The notes: generated from the letters alone by a model not told the origin. A stretch of 46,468 bases of DNA from Bacillus sp. MRMR6 (GCF_001940785.1 NZ_MSLS01000006.1:141399-187866); one strand, 5' to 3'; positions 24,467-33,250 are shown, counted from the stretch's first letter. A program made the numbers and translations.

Positions 24467-24971
24467 ATTTAATATGCAAATCCATATGTTCCTCATCATA
24501 ATAAACACCCTTTACGATTAATGCTTTCTTTTCAGATCCAAACACGCTGAAACCTAGATTAGTATACAGCTTCTTTGCTTTCTCATTAGAGGCTACTACG
24601 GATAAATTTATTTTTTCTATCCTATCAATCGTTGTTGCTTTTTGTATTGCGGCTGTAAGCAATGCTTTTCCTACACCTAAGCCTTGTTTCTTCGGTGTTA
24701 CATACATCGCAAAAATATTGGCTCGATGCTTTAGTTTTTCCTTTTTCTCTAGCATCAGCGTAACCATGCCAATGAGCTCTTTTTCCTCAAATGCCCCAAA
24801 GGTGTAGATTCCCTCTGTTGTAAAATCTCTGGCTGCTTGTTCTAAAGGATTTTCCCTCATAACCGCTTCTTCATAGCTGGTTGAAAAAGCTTCAGGGTTT
24901 TCCTTTAAAGCTTCTAACCTTAAAAGCCAGTATTGATGTGCATCTGTAGGGGCTAGCAATCTAATCTCCAT
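24465..24971 (-). CDS. GNAT-family N-acetyltransferase
   Basis: This 168-residue GNAT protein opens MEIRLLAPTDAHQYWLLRLE and has the acetyl-CoA motif KKQGLGVGKALLTAAI at about residues 94-109. SNEKAKKLYTNLGFSVFG follows. The acceptor is unknown. ATG 24971 follows a GGGGGG binding site. It is 25 bp downstream of the HD-domain gene and may be co-transcribed with it. Confidence 0.85.
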   Translation of the reverse strand: MEIRLLAPTDAHQYWLLRLEALKENPEAFSTSYEEAVMRENPLEQAARDFTTEGIYTFGAFEEKELIGMVTLMLEKKEKLKHRANIFAMYVTPKKQGLGVGKALLTAAIQKATTIDRIEKINLSVVASNEKAKKLYTNLGFSVFGSEKKALIVKGVYYDEEHMDLHIK

Positions 24972-24996
24972 AATCGTCCCCCCTCTTCTAATGAAA

Positions 24997-25533
24997 CTAT
25001 GTGAATAACCTTTCTACCTCTGTTTTTAATTCCTCTAGTAGCGGGAAACTTGATTGATGCCCCAGACTTTCAACCATATTTGTATAGTACCATTTTTGCT
25101 GTTCCTTCCCTGCATTAAATCTGGACCAAACAGAATCCCCTACCTGCTCGTAATCCTTATAGATACTTTTAATATTATGAAGCTTATCCGCACAAGCGAC
25201 AATTCTGATTTCCTCTGATGCTATTTTTAAAAAATCAATGGTATGGTCTTTCCGTTCCTGCCACGAAAGACTCTTATCAGGCTCTGAGCATCCAGCGACA
25301 ATCTCAGCAATCTTTGGCCCAAACTCTCTTTTAATATCCTCTAATGTAAGCTTTGTATCTTCAACCGTATCATGCAAAATCCCCGCAGCCACCAACTCGT
25401 CACGGCACCCTGCCTTCATTAAAATCATTCCAACTGCAACTGGGTGAGTGAAGTAAGGAATGTCTGTATTTTTCCTAACCTGTCCAAGATGTCCCTTACT
25501 CGCTATCTGAAGTGCCTTTTCAATTAACTCCAT
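24997..25533 (-). CDS. HD-domain hydrolase, MESH1/SpoT-like
   Basis: This 178-residue single-domain protein has the metal motifs HPVAVG, HDTVEDT and ADKLHNI in the order found in the (p)ppGpp hydrolase domain of RelA/SpoT. No synthetase or regulatory domain is present, as in small alarmone hydrolases such as MESH1. It may remove the 3'-diphosphate of ppGpp or a related nucleotide. ATG 25533 has AGGAGG upstream. It heads a possible two-gene unit with the GNAT gene. Confidence 0.85.
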   Translation of the reverse strand: MELIEKALQIASKGHLGQVRKNTDIPYFTHPVAVGMILMKAGCRDELVAAGILHDTVEDTKLTLEDIKREFGPKIAEIVAGCSEPDKSLSWQERKDHTIDFLKIASEEIRIVACADKLHNIKSIYKDYEQVGDSVWSRFNAGKEQQKWYYTNMVESLGHQSSFPLLEELKTEVERLFT

Positions 25534-25609
25534 CTAAACATCCTCCTCAAAAATACGTATTCCATGCTATACTAATCCTAACTTTTTAATAATGGGAAAG
25601 GATCATGGT

Positions 25610-26632
25610 ATGAAAATAACCTTAGAGACAATTGATGATATTTTAGTTCATTTTTTTCAGGAAAAACCTCCTTGGGTTGTCAGCACGGGCAAAAGCGGCT
25701 ACAACAACACAACAAGGTATGTAAGCGTCGAGGATAAAAAATATATTCTTCGAGTATACGAAACACATAAAGACGCATCAAAGGTTGAGCTGGAACACGA
25801 AGTTTTGGTGAAACTATCAGAAGGAGCGAAACTGCCCTTTCAAGTTCCCGTGCCTGTGCCTGCAGCTAATGAGGAAACGCTAGTTCGTTTGCAAGACGGC
25901 TCGAATAGAATTGCTTGTCTTTATCAATATATCGAAGGGGAAAATCCTAAATTTGAGAGTAGAGAAGTAGTATCTTCTTTTGGATTAAGCTCTGCACTCT
26001 TGTTACAGGCTATGGAAAAAATAAAGCTTAAACAGCCCTTTGTGTACCGTCCTTATTATGAAATTGAAAACGCATATCCCAATTGTCCGATTGAGCAGGT
26101 AGTGAAGTGGTGCAGCACTCCTCCTGAGGAGTTTCTCGAATATAGTATAGAACTAAAAAAAATCTCCGATCAAATCGTCCATTTTATTAATTATGTCCCG
26201 CAATTAAAAAGACTCCCTCATCAACTCATTCATGGCGATTTAAACGAGTCCAATGTATTGGTTGGGAATGATCATAGAATTAATGCCATCTTAGATTTTG
26301 AATTCGCAACTCAGGACTTACGTGTAATGGAAGCAGCCGTGTGTATTGCCGAAATAGCCGTGAAGGAGCCAAATCCTACGAAACTACACGAAAAGATCCA
26401 TATTTACCTAGCAGCATTCTCCTCTGTTGTGAGCCTAACACCTGAGGAAAAGGATGCACTTCCATTGTTAATTACGCTCAGACGTTTGGATGTTTTTGTA
26501 CACTTTTTAGCGAGATATTTAGACGGAATTGACCAGGATCATATCTTGAAGGAGCAGATTGTAAAAACAAATGACCATTTGTATTGGTTAGAAGATACAG
26601 GCAGACAATTGTTAGGTCTTGAGTACAAATGA
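25610..26632 (+). CDS. APH/choline kinase-type phosphotransferase
   Basis: This 340-residue kinase-fold protein has the catalytic loop LIHGDLNESNVLV near residue 208 and the metal Asp in ILDFEFAT near 226. The N-terminal lobe contains YILRVYETH with the nucleotide-binding lysine region. The family phosphorylates small hydroxyl compounds, for example aminoglycosides, homoserine, choline or fructosamine; resistance cannot be claimed here. ATG 25610 is favoured, with GAAAGGA 8 bases before it; the earlier ATG at 25592 lies upstream of that site. It is monocistronic. Confidence 0.85.
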   Translation: MKITLETIDDILVHFFQEKPPWVVSTGKSGYNNTTRYVSVEDKKYILRVYETHKDASKVELEHEVLVKLSEGAKLPFQVPVPVPAANEETLVRLQDGSNRIACLYQYIEGENPKFESREVVSSFGLSSALLLQAMEKIKLKQPFVYRPYYEIENAYPNCPIEQVVKWCSTPPEEFLEYSIELKKISDQIVHFINYVPQLKRLPHQLIHGDLNESNVLVGNDHRINAILDFEFATQDLRVMEAAVCIAEIAVKEPNPTKLHEKIHIYLAAFSSVVSLTPEEKDALPLLITLRRLDVFVHFLARYLDGIDQDHILKEQIVKTNDHLYWLEDTGRQLLGLEYK

Positions 26633-26640
26633 AGTATCAG

Positions 26641-26679
26641 TAGCCAAAAGCCAAGTATCAACTATTTGGCTTTTGGCTA
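26641..26679. terminator. Convergent hairpin, weak terminator
   Basis: TAGCCAAAAGCCAA pairs with TTGGCTTTTGGCTA between two convergent genes. A clean T run is missing on both sides. Confidence 0.4.
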
Positions 26680-26687
26680 TTGTTCGA

Positions 26688-27110
26688 TTATTGGTTGGGA
26701 TAGGTTTCCTGCAAGAATTTAATCGATTGTGTGATTAACTCTTTTAAAACATCCGTATCGATGTCAGCAACTTTATTAACGTAAACACAAGCTTTTCCTG
26801 ATGTATGCTTTCCAAATCTCTTCAGAAGCTCTTCACGGGCCGTATCACCCGTTGCAAAATACAGGCTTATTTTTGCCTTCCTCGGAGAAAAGCCTACTAA
26901 TGGTGCATCGCCCTCATGTCCAGATTCATATTTATAATGATATGAGCCAAATCCGATAATACTCGGCCCCCACATACTTGCCTGATAACCAGAAGTCTCT
27001 GTAAAAATATCCAGCAGTTTATAGGCATCTTCCCGTTTTTTCGGACTATCAACGGCTTCAATAAATTCTATGACACTATGATCCGTTTCCTTTGTTTTTA
27101 ATTCATACAT
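26688..27110 (-). CDS. DUF1801 protein (YdhG-like)
   Basis: This 140-residue protein of the DUF1801 fold has MWGPSIIGFGSYHYKY at about residues 46-61 and GFSPRKAKISLYF at about 73-85, typical of the family, which is related to frataxin-like folds. No biochemical role is established. ATG 27110 has GGGGGG upstream. It lies 18 bp downstream of a small membrane gene. Confidence 0.85.
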   Translation of the reverse strand: MYELKTKETDHSVIEFIEAVDSPKKREDAYKLLDIFTETSGYQASMWGPSIIGFGSYHYKYESGHEGDAPLVGFSPRKAKISLYFATGDTAREELLKRFGKHTSGKACVYVNKVADIDTDVLKELITQSIKFLQETYPNQ

Positions 27111-27128
27111 TTTTGAAATCCCCCCATT

Positions 27129-27326
27129 CTATTTCCTTTTTTTAAGTACATCCATTATGTAAAAGAGTTGAGTAATCACGAAAGATACCAGGATGATCAG
27201 GATCATTCCAATGAAGACAAGTAAATCAATATCACTGGACCCCGCTGAAAATAATGCAGGAATAGTAAAAAATAACGCTACTGCAACAAACACTGTCATG
27301 AAAAAGATACTAACATAACGTCCCAC
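27129..27326 (-). CDS. Small two-TM membrane protein, unknown
   Basis: This 65-residue protein has two hydrophobic helices, near residues 5-27 and 34-57, and ends in a basic KKRK. I do not recognise the family. The start is GTG at 27326 with GGGGGAG 9 bases upstream. It is 13 bp after the phosphoesterase stop, so the two are probably co-transcribed. Confidence 0.65.
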   Translation of the reverse strand: MGRYVSIFFMTVFVAVALFFTIPALFSAGSSDIDLLVFIGMILIILVSFVITQLFYIMDVLKKRK

Positions 27327-27339
27327 TTGCTGACTCCCC

Positions 27340-28080
27340 CTATTTCTTTAAACCACGATATCGTGCAGTTGTGAGTTCTTGAATATATGACTCAAGCTCA
27401 GGCATCTCCATTTCCTTTGCCACTCTAATCGATTGTTCAATATCATAGGGTACACGGATTTGCTGGATGGAAAAACTGCTCGGTTCCTCACGACCAAATT
27501 CTCCTTCCAAAATAGTATAAGAGGCTTGGGTAATTTCAAGCGGATTTCCAACACTTCCTACATTACAAAGAGTCCTGCCATTGAAATTTTGAATGTAGGC
27601 ATTATGAATATCTCCATAGCACACAACATCCGGCTGGCGATTGCCCAATATATTTTCTGTATGAATGGTATTTTCAAAAAGACTTATACGCTTTTCCATT
27701 GGGTCCCATGGCTGTACTCGTTCATATAGACTTCTAGGCGAGGCATGAAACATTCTGATTAGTCTTCCACTCATGACAAATTCAGCGGAGAAAGGAAGAT
27801 TCTTTAAATAATCCTGATGTTTTGAAGTTAGCTGGTTTTGATGCCAGTTTAACGTTTCAGAATCGGTTGGATTGGTAATAAAGTCATCCCAATTCCCTTT
27901 TACGACAGTTCTGCAGGTTTCTTCAATTCTTTCAACTGCCTTACTGGACTCGGGTCCTTTTCCAACTAGGTCGCCCAAACAAATAATCCACTCGATCTCT
28001 CTTGCCTGTATGTCTTTAAGAACCGATTGTAAGGCAGGAATATTGCCATGTATGTCCGATATCACTGCTATTTTATCCAA
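27340..28080 (-). CDS. Calcineurin-like metallophosphoesterase
   Basis: This 246-residue protein has the metal motifs of the YfcE/MJ0936 group: SDIHGN at about residues 8-13, GDLVGKGP, GNWDDF, FHASPRS, and GDIHNAY. It should hydrolyse phosphodiesters or phosphomonoesters in the cytoplasm. The start is TTG at 28080 with a weak GGATGG site upstream. It heads a likely unit with the next small membrane gene and perhaps the DUF1801 gene. Confidence 0.87.
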   Translation of the reverse strand: MDKIAVISDIHGNIPALQSVLKDIQAREIEWIICLGDLVGKGPESSKAVERIEETCRTVVKGNWDDFITNPTDSETLNWHQNQLTSKHQDYLKNLPFSAEFVMSGRLIRMFHASPRSLYERVQPWDPMEKRISLFENTIHTENILGNRQPDVVCYGDIHNAYIQNFNGRTLCNVGSVGNPLEITQASYTILEGEFGREEPSSFSIQQIRVPYDIEQSIRVAKEMEMPELESYIQELTTARYRGLKK

Positions 28081-28128
28081 ATATCTTTACCATCCTTATT
28101 TCTTATAGTATTATACTTACTTCCAAAA

Positions 28129-28695
28129 TCATCTTGATAATCTATTAAAAAAACCTCTCCATACCAAATAGTTTAATTCAGTGACTGCTTTCGTCAGCTC
28201 AAGCCAATTATTCAGGCAATTGAAGCCTATCTTTTCAGACGCTGATGACGCTTCAATCGTTTCATCTGGGGCTGTTTTTTTCTCTACCTTTTCAGGAATG
28301 TCCTTCACCATAGCGGATTTAGTTTCGGGCTCTGTTTTGAGTTCAAGTTCGGGTTCGAGTTCAGCTTTGAGGTCGAGTTCGGGGTCGAGTTCAATCTCAA
28401 CACCAGACATAGACATGGCAGCTTCACGGATGACATTTTTCATTTCCACTTTAGAAAAGTCACGAATCGAAATCCAGCCCCGGGAATCAACCAAGTAGCC
28501 ATTCTTTTGAATCGTTTCTTCCGACATATATTTCCCGACCACATATCCATTTCCGCTCGGCTGTACTTGGGTTGCAAGCACTTGACCTCGCTGCTTACTC
28601 TCTGGGTAAATAAAACTTACTCTGCCATTACTAATTTCCTTTTTCTTTAACTTAAACGACTGAAAAATTGCTTTCTTTTCCTCAAAAGATAACAC
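28129..28695 (-). CDS. Hypothetical protein with acidic Glu-Leu repeats
   Basis: This 188-residue protein is not recognised. Residues 1-95 look globular, with RVSFIYPESKQRGQVLATQV and a GWISIRDFS stretch. Residues 98-125 are a low-complexity run of ELDPELDLKAELEPELELKT type with six EL or DL units. A C-terminal segment near 155-188 contains NCLNNWLELTKAVTELNYLV. The start is GTG at 28695 with AAGGGGAG 9 bases upstream. Confidence 0.65.
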   Translation of the reverse strand: MLSFEEKKAIFQSFKLKKKEISNGRVSFIYPESKQRGQVLATQVQPSGNGYVVGKYMSEETIQKNGYLVDSRGWISIRDFSKVEMKNVIREAAMSMSGVEIELDPELDLKAELEPELELKTEPETKSAMVKDIPEKVEKKTAPDETIEASSASEKIGFNCLNNWLELTKAVTELNYLVWRGFFNRLSR

Positions 28696-28857
28696 CTGGA
28701 TTGCTCCCCTTTCCTTTCTGAGTTTATTTTATTATGTGATTTGACCTTATCCATATATGTAACGTCTAGCAAGTTGGTATTGAGCAAAATACCTTATGTT
28801 TATAGACTTCTCTATTTAATCATCTTATCCTGCAAAAAATTTCCTAAAAATAAAAAA

Positions 28858-28888
28858 GACGAATCGTTGATGAAAGATCCGTCCTTTT
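28858..28888 (-). terminator. Terminator after the YggT-like gene
   Basis: GACGGATC and GATTCGTC pair with one wobble on the minus strand, and a T run follows. Confidence 0.65.
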
Positions 28889-28935
28889 TGTTGAAATTAT
28901 TTTATTTTTTTTCATAGCAACAACCATGGCCAAAG

Positions 28936-29220
28936 TTATACTGCCCCAATCATCCCTAATAATTCACCCAGCCCCATTAAAGCAAAGCTCCCTAGATAGC
29001 GGTAAGCAATCAACGCGACGATAGGTGAAAGGTCGATCATACCAAGCGGCGGGATAAACTTTCTGAAAATAGATAAGTAAGGTTCCACCAACCTCCCAAT
29101 CAACATGCCCACTTTTGACGTGCTAAATTTAGGAAACCAAGATCCAAAAATGGAGATTATAATTAACCAATAATAAAGATCAAATGCAAATTGTCCAACT
29201 TGTAAAATGTAAGAGCCCAT
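28936..29220 (-). CDS. YggT-family membrane protein
   Basis: This 94-residue protein has two membrane helices, near residues 8-28 and 62-90. The motif IFGSWFPKF followed by LVEPYLSIFRKFIPPLGMIDLSP is the core of the YggT/YlmG family, linked to membrane or division-site organisation in other organisms. ATG 29220 is favoured, with GGGAAG 10 bases upstream; the longer frame to 29355 is basic and unlike the family. The usual Bacillus copy sits near the cell-division genes, so this may be a second copy. Confidence 0.82.
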   Translation of the reverse strand: MGSYILQVGQFAFDLYYWLIIISIFGSWFPKFSTSKVGMLIGRLVEPYLSIFRKFIPPLGMIDLSPIVALIAYRYLGSFALMGLGELLGMIGAV

Positions 29221-29403
29221 ACAATATATCTTCCCGTCTGTAGAAATTTTTTTACCATACCCTATACGTTTAACCATTGATAAGGTTTCAAAAAATCTGA
29301 TTTTCTTAGGCAACTGTCTGTGCGTTACTTTAAATCTTATTAAATTTCTCCGCAAAAGACAAGGTAATCACCTTAAAAATGTCGATATTACAATATATTA
29401 AAT

Positions 29404-29426
29404 AGGCCGGTCATTCATACCAGCCT
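29404..29426 (-). terminator. Hairpin after the second ECF sigma gene
   Basis: On the minus strand AGGCTGGT pairs with ACCGGCCT with one wobble, but the following T run is poor. Confidence 0.45.
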
Positions 29427-29465
29427 TTTACTTTGCCCCTATTCTCTATGATTATTTTGCATCCA

Positions 29466-29984
29466 TTACGCGCTTCTAGCTTCCAAAACAAGAAATCTAA
29501 GTCTTTTCTTCGCCCGGTAAATCTTTGTTTTTACAGTAGCAGGTTTAAGATGGAGAACATGGGCTATTTCTTCTTCCTTTAAACCTTTCAGCAAACGTAG
29601 AATCAGCAGCTCTTGCTGTTCAAGGGACAGTTTTCTAATTCCATTCTTGATTTCTTCCAGCAGGAATCCTGCCTCTACTATTTGCTCTATCGTTTCCTTC
29701 GTCTCCTTTCCAAGAAATTCAAGCATTTCCCGCTCCATCAAAATGGCTTTGTTTTTCTTTTCTCTCCTAGCGATATCAATCGCAGTCCTGGTGGCAATAA
29801 CCGATAACCATGCTCCTATTTTCCCATTATCTTCAAGTGTATCTGCTTTATTAAATGCTTTTATAAAAGTCTCTTGAACCACATCCTCTGCCAGGAACTT
29901 GTCCCTAGTAATTGAGTAGCCAATTAGAAAAAGCCGCTTATAAAAAAGTGAATATAAATCAGTAAAATGAATTGTGCCGTTCAA
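29466..29984 (-). CDS. ECF-type sigma factor in a two-component operon
   Basis: This 172-residue sigma factor has region 2 at about residues 10-75, with DKFLAEDVVQETFIKAFNKA, and region 4 near 115-165, with LKEEEIAHVLHLKPATVKTK. TTG 29984 is favoured because GGAGGTG lies 5-7 bases upstream. An ATG at 30005 has no site. It lies 30 bp after the histidine kinase gene. No anti-sigma gene adjoins it: the next gene downstream on this strand is the YggT-like one. Control may be transcriptional, through the response regulator (inference). Confidence 0.88.
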   Translation of the reverse strand: MNGTIHFTDLYSLFYKRLFLIGYSITRDKFLAEDVVQETFIKAFNKADTLEDNGKIGAWLSVIATRTAIDIARREKKNKAILMEREMLEFLGKETKETIEQIVEAGFLLEEIKNGIRKLSLEQQELLILRLLKGLKEEEIAHVLHLKPATVKTKIYRAKKRLRFLVLEARSA

Positions 29985-30014
29985 AACCTCACCTCCATCC
30001 ATCATTGAAAGACT

Positions 30015-32240
30015 CTAATCCTCCAGCTTCAACGAAATATTGACTTTAAATAAATCACCATCCGCTTCAAAGTCGAGGCTTCCTTCATGAAGGTCAACGA
30101 TTGATTTTACAATCGCAAGCCCTAGACCTGACCCCTCTGTGTGCCTTGATTGATCTCCGCGTTTAAATCGTTCCAATAGCTCATCAACATTTTCACTGAG
30201 CTCATATTTAGAAACATTCTTGAAGGTTACAATCGCCTGACTATCCACTGTTTTGACGGATATATATACTCTTGTATTTTCCAACGAATATTTAAGGACA
30301 TTACCAATTAAATTATCAAAAACACGCCACATTTTTTGTCCATCAACAAGGGCGTAAACAGGCTGATCCGCTTTTGTAACCCGAAAGTGAAGATTTGATT
30401 GAGATATCGTTTCATCATACTCCGCCAAAGCCTGCTCAAGCAGCTGGTTCAAATCGATCTTCTCCTTTGTCAGCTGTACACTTCCACTTGTCATTTTCGA
30501 TACTTCAAATAAGTCATCAATCAGTACCTTGAGCCGTTTTGATTTCCGGTCGATAACCTCAAGATAGGCGTCACGATCTCCTTGTGATAAGTCCTCTGTC
30601 TTTAACAATTCTGTATACGTAATAATTGAAGTGAGCGGTGTCCTGAGGTCATGGCTGACGTTTGTAATCAGCTCCGTTTTCAGACGTTCACTCTTTGCCT
30701 GCTCTGATTGAGACTTTTTCACACCTTGTTTTAATAGATTAAGATTTGCTGCAAGAGATGCAAGAACCGTCTTCCCAACTACCGGCAGATCCTCTCCCTG
30801 TTTTCCAGCGGCAAGTTCGTTTGTTTTTTCTATGATGCGGTTGAAATAACCGACTTTTTTCATTATTTGTAGACCAAGCGGGACAGCAACAATGGCCAGC
30901 AATATCGCATAAAAGACCAAAAAGAATGGCTCTGCTGCTACCACAATAACCGCCGCACCTAGCATAAATACAACGATGAAAACAAAGAAAACCTGCGCCC
31001 CCGTACTTTGGTCCAAAAACGCATCAGTAAAGTTATGCTTTGCTCGATGGTAGAGTGTTCTCCCGTTCTTCCAGATGAAGTTTGAAAGGCTCTTATCCCA
31101 CTCCGCCCAATTAGTGAAATCTACCTTTAGAAGCTTTCCCTGAATGATTACCAATGTTATAAATAGTGCACCCGCAACTAGACTTAAGATAACCTCTGTC
31201 CCCCAAACATACGGGTCTTGATTTATATATAATATTCCATCGCTTACCACGGCTATAAACAGTGCCATACCGATGACTGCAATGCTTAAAAGAATCAGCC
31301 TGACATCAATTGGTAGTTTATTATAATAGGGTCTCCATTTCTCAATACCAGCCGGAACTGCCTTTGCTTTTCTAGCAGTTAAAAGGCAAATAACCAGAAG
31401 TATTAAGCTAACTAAGCTATTAGCTAATAGCAGCATTTGATCCTGCTTATAGTTTTCAGCTTCAACCATGAGCCAGTCAGTCGATGGTAGGGTTTTGGAG
31501 ATAGCGATCTTTCCTTCAAACAAACCATCGGTACTAAAAAGTGCTGACCCTTCCATTACTTCTTTACCAGAGAGATCGTAATAATTACTGAAGAATTTCC
31601 CTGGGACATTATATTCCTTTACAAATAACATGTTGGAAGAATTTAAACTGCTCTGTTTTGACTCTTCTAGGTTTGTATAGACCTTATCTGAATTAGTATT
31701 TTGAAAATAATAACTGAAGACTTTATCGTACCTTGAAAATTCAGCACGCAAACTTTCACGTTCTTTATAATACCTTTCAATTTGCTTTTCTTTCTCTTGA
31801 ATGATCTTCTGTCTAACATGGTCATCACTCTTAAAATTATTTGTGATATCTTCAATTTTTCCATCTCGTTCTTCTATGTAAGTATCAGCAGCCTCTTGGT
31901 TTTCTGTTGCTTGGGCTTCCTCGATGCGGTATTCATATTGAGCTTTGATATTGCTGACCTGCTCATGTAAGTCCCCATATCGATAACGGTGTTCATTAAT
32001 TTCTTCTTCGGTTACGATAATCGACTTTTTTGCTTCATCAATGGTCACATCGCTAAACTCAAATATACTTAAAAGACTCGTAAATTGATCGAGCTCCATT
32101 TGAAATTCCGGTGTATGGAAATAATCCTTATGCAGATATTGGCTGCCTGCTACAAGAAAGGTTGCGACCCCGCTAATCCCTATCATTAATAAAAAAGACC
32201 AGACATACAGTTTGATGCTACTTTTCCATTTTGTATCCAA
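30015..32240 (-). CDS. Large sensor histidine kinase
   Basis: This 741-residue kinase has a first membrane helix at about residues 11-32. An extracytoplasmic region to about 265 contains a strongly charged coiled coil (about 70-170). Several more helices lie at about 268-290, 312-335, 346-366 and 418-460. The HisKA motif NVSHDLRTPLTSI has His530 and the ATPase has GSGLGLAIVKSIV. Multiple helices before the catalytic part are unusual for VanS-like kinases. The start is TTG at 32240, overlapping the regulator gene by 23 bp, with AAAGGTGG 9 bases upstream. Confidence 0.9.
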   Translation of the reverse strand: MDTKWKSSIKLYVWSFLLMIGISGVATFLVAGSQYLHKDYFHTPEFQMELDQFTSLLSIFEFSDVTIDEAKKSIIVTEEEINEHRYRYGDLHEQVSNIKAQYEYRIEEAQATENQEAADTYIEERDGKIEDITNNFKSDDHVRQKIIQEKEKQIERYYKERESLRAEFSRYDKVFSYYFQNTNSDKVYTNLEESKQSSLNSSNMLFVKEYNVPGKFFSNYYDLSGKEVMEGSALFSTDGLFEGKIAISKTLPSTDWLMVEAENYKQDQMLLLANSLVSLILLVICLLTARKAKAVPAGIEKWRPYYNKLPIDVRLILLSIAVIGMALFIAVVSDGILYINQDPYVWGTEVILSLVAGALFITLVIIQGKLLKVDFTNWAEWDKSLSNFIWKNGRTLYHRAKHNFTDAFLDQSTGAQVFFVFIVVFMLGAAVIVVAAEPFFLVFYAILLAIVAVPLGLQIMKKVGYFNRIIEKTNELAAGKQGEDLPVVGKTVLASLAANLNLLKQGVKKSQSEQAKSERLKTELITNVSHDLRTPLTSIITYTELLKTEDLSQGDRDAYLEVIDRKSKRLKVLIDDLFEVSKMTSGSVQLTKEKIDLNQLLEQALAEYDETISQSNLHFRVTKADQPVYALVDGQKMWRVFDNLIGNVLKYSLENTRVYISVKTVDSQAIVTFKNVSKYELSENVDELLERFKRGDQSRHTEGSGLGLAIVKSIVDLHEGSLDFEADGDLFKVNISLKLED

Positions 32241-32910
32241 TTCCCCATACCACCTTTAAAAATCTAGGATTCTTCGGATCTATTTCGATCTTTTCACGGA
32301 TTTTCCTAATATGTACGGCAACGGTATTTTCCGCATTATACCCCGGTTCCTTCCAAACCCGCTCATAGATTTCATCTATTGAGAACACCCGCCCAGCATT
32401 TGTCATCAACAGTTTGACTATCTTATATTCTATTGGCGTAAGCTTTACCTGTTCACCATGAACCGTTACTTCCTTAGCGGATTGGTCGAGCGTTAATCCC
32501 CTCAGGTCGATCACTTTTTTAATCCCCTCAAAAGTCCCAAAAGTGACGTATCTTCGAAGCTGTGATTTAACACGGGCTACAAGCTCCATTGGATTAAAGG
32601 GCTTGGTCACATAGTCATCCGCACCAACCTGGAGGCCTAATATTTTATCGGTATCTTCTGATTTGGCACTCAAGATAATAATCGGGATATTTTGTTTCTC
32701 ACGAATTTTAAACGTCGCTGAAATGCCATCCAGTCTCGGCATCATGATGTCCAAAATGATAAGATGCACCTGTTGTTCACTTAAGATGTCTAACGCTTCC
32801 ATCCCATCATTTGCTTTAATCACGGTGATTCCTTCATTTTTCAAGTAAATCTCAATGGCATCGCGAATTTCCTTTTCATCATCAACAACTAATACATTAT
32901 AATTACTCAT
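32218..32910 (-). CDS. OmpR-family response regulator
   Basis: This 230-residue regulator has a receiver domain with acidic pocket VVDDEKE, phospho-accepting Asp in LIILDIMMP near residue 54, and the Lys of VTKPF. A winged-helix DNA-binding domain covers about residues 130-228, with TVAVHIRKIREKI as its recognition helix. ATG 32910 has GAGGG upstream. It is the first gene of a regulator-kinase-sigma operon whose promoter carries direct repeats suitable for its own binding. Confidence 0.92.
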   Translation of the reverse strand: MSNYNVLVVDDEKEIRDAIEIYLKNEGITVIKANDGMEALDILSEQQVHLIILDIMMPRLDGISATFKIREKQNIPIIILSAKSEDTDKILGLQVGADDYVTKPFNPMELVARVKSQLRRYVTFGTFEGIKKVIDLRGLTLDQSAKEVTVHGEQVKLTPIEYKIVKLLMTNAGRVFSIDEIYERVWKEPGYNAENTVAVHIRKIREKIEIDPKNPRFLKVVWGIGYKMEK

Positions 32911-32944
32911 CTATCCAGCCCTCTTTCTAGCAGCGTCTATACAT

Positions 32945-32988
32945 ATAGTAATAGGAAAATCTTAACACTAAGATAGGAAAAATCTTAA
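32945..32988 (-). promoter_or_regulatory. Operon promoter with two direct repeats
   Basis: Read on the plus strand, ATAGGAAAATCTTAA (32951-32965) and ATAGGAAAAATCTTAA (32973-32988) are repeated at 22 bp, two helical turns. On the minus strand a -10 TACTAT (32945-32950) lies directly next to the first repeat and no good -35 exists. This is the layout of promoters activated by OmpR/PhoB-type regulators. Confidence 0.6.
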
Positions 32989-33048
32989 GAATTTCTTAAT
33001 TTATTTTACTAGGAATTTAATTTTTTTGGGGGGCTTGCGGTAGGATTG

Positions 33049-33145
33049 CCGATATGTTGGAGGTTTTTGCCGGTAAAATCGGAGTTTTGCCGATATATTT
33101 AATTTTTTTCGATATATGGTGGGTTTTTGCCGATTGGGGGAAAAA
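33049..33145. repeat. Degenerate array of 20-21 bp units
   Basis: About five units share a TTTTGCCGATA-like core: three full TTTTGCCG, one TTGCCGATAT and one TTTCGATATAT. Starts are spaced 20-21 bp. It lies in the 340-bp gap between the regulator operon and a HAD gene. The spacing and CGATA content recall the larger array at 38577-38797. No reading frame or known element explains it. Confidence 0.55.
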
Positions 33146-33152
33146 TAAATGA

Positions 33153-33171
33153 ACCCAGCGCAAAGCTGGGT
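33153..33171 (-). terminator. Hairpin downstream of the HAD gene
   Basis: ACCCAGC and GCTGGGT form a perfect stem around a 5-base loop, followed on the minus strand by TCATTTATTTTT. A second small stem, TAACCC/GGGTTA, lies at 33183-33200. Confidence 0.5.
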
Positions 33172-33250
33172 CCTATTTCACATAACCCTAGGGGGGGTTA
33201 CATAGTTAGTCGAAGCATAATCATAAAAAGTTTCACATTAATGAATATAT

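Noticed and set aside
29221..29355. 45-residue N-terminal extension of the YggT-like protein
   Set aside because: The extension is basic and unlike the family, and a usable binding site precedes the ATG at 29220.
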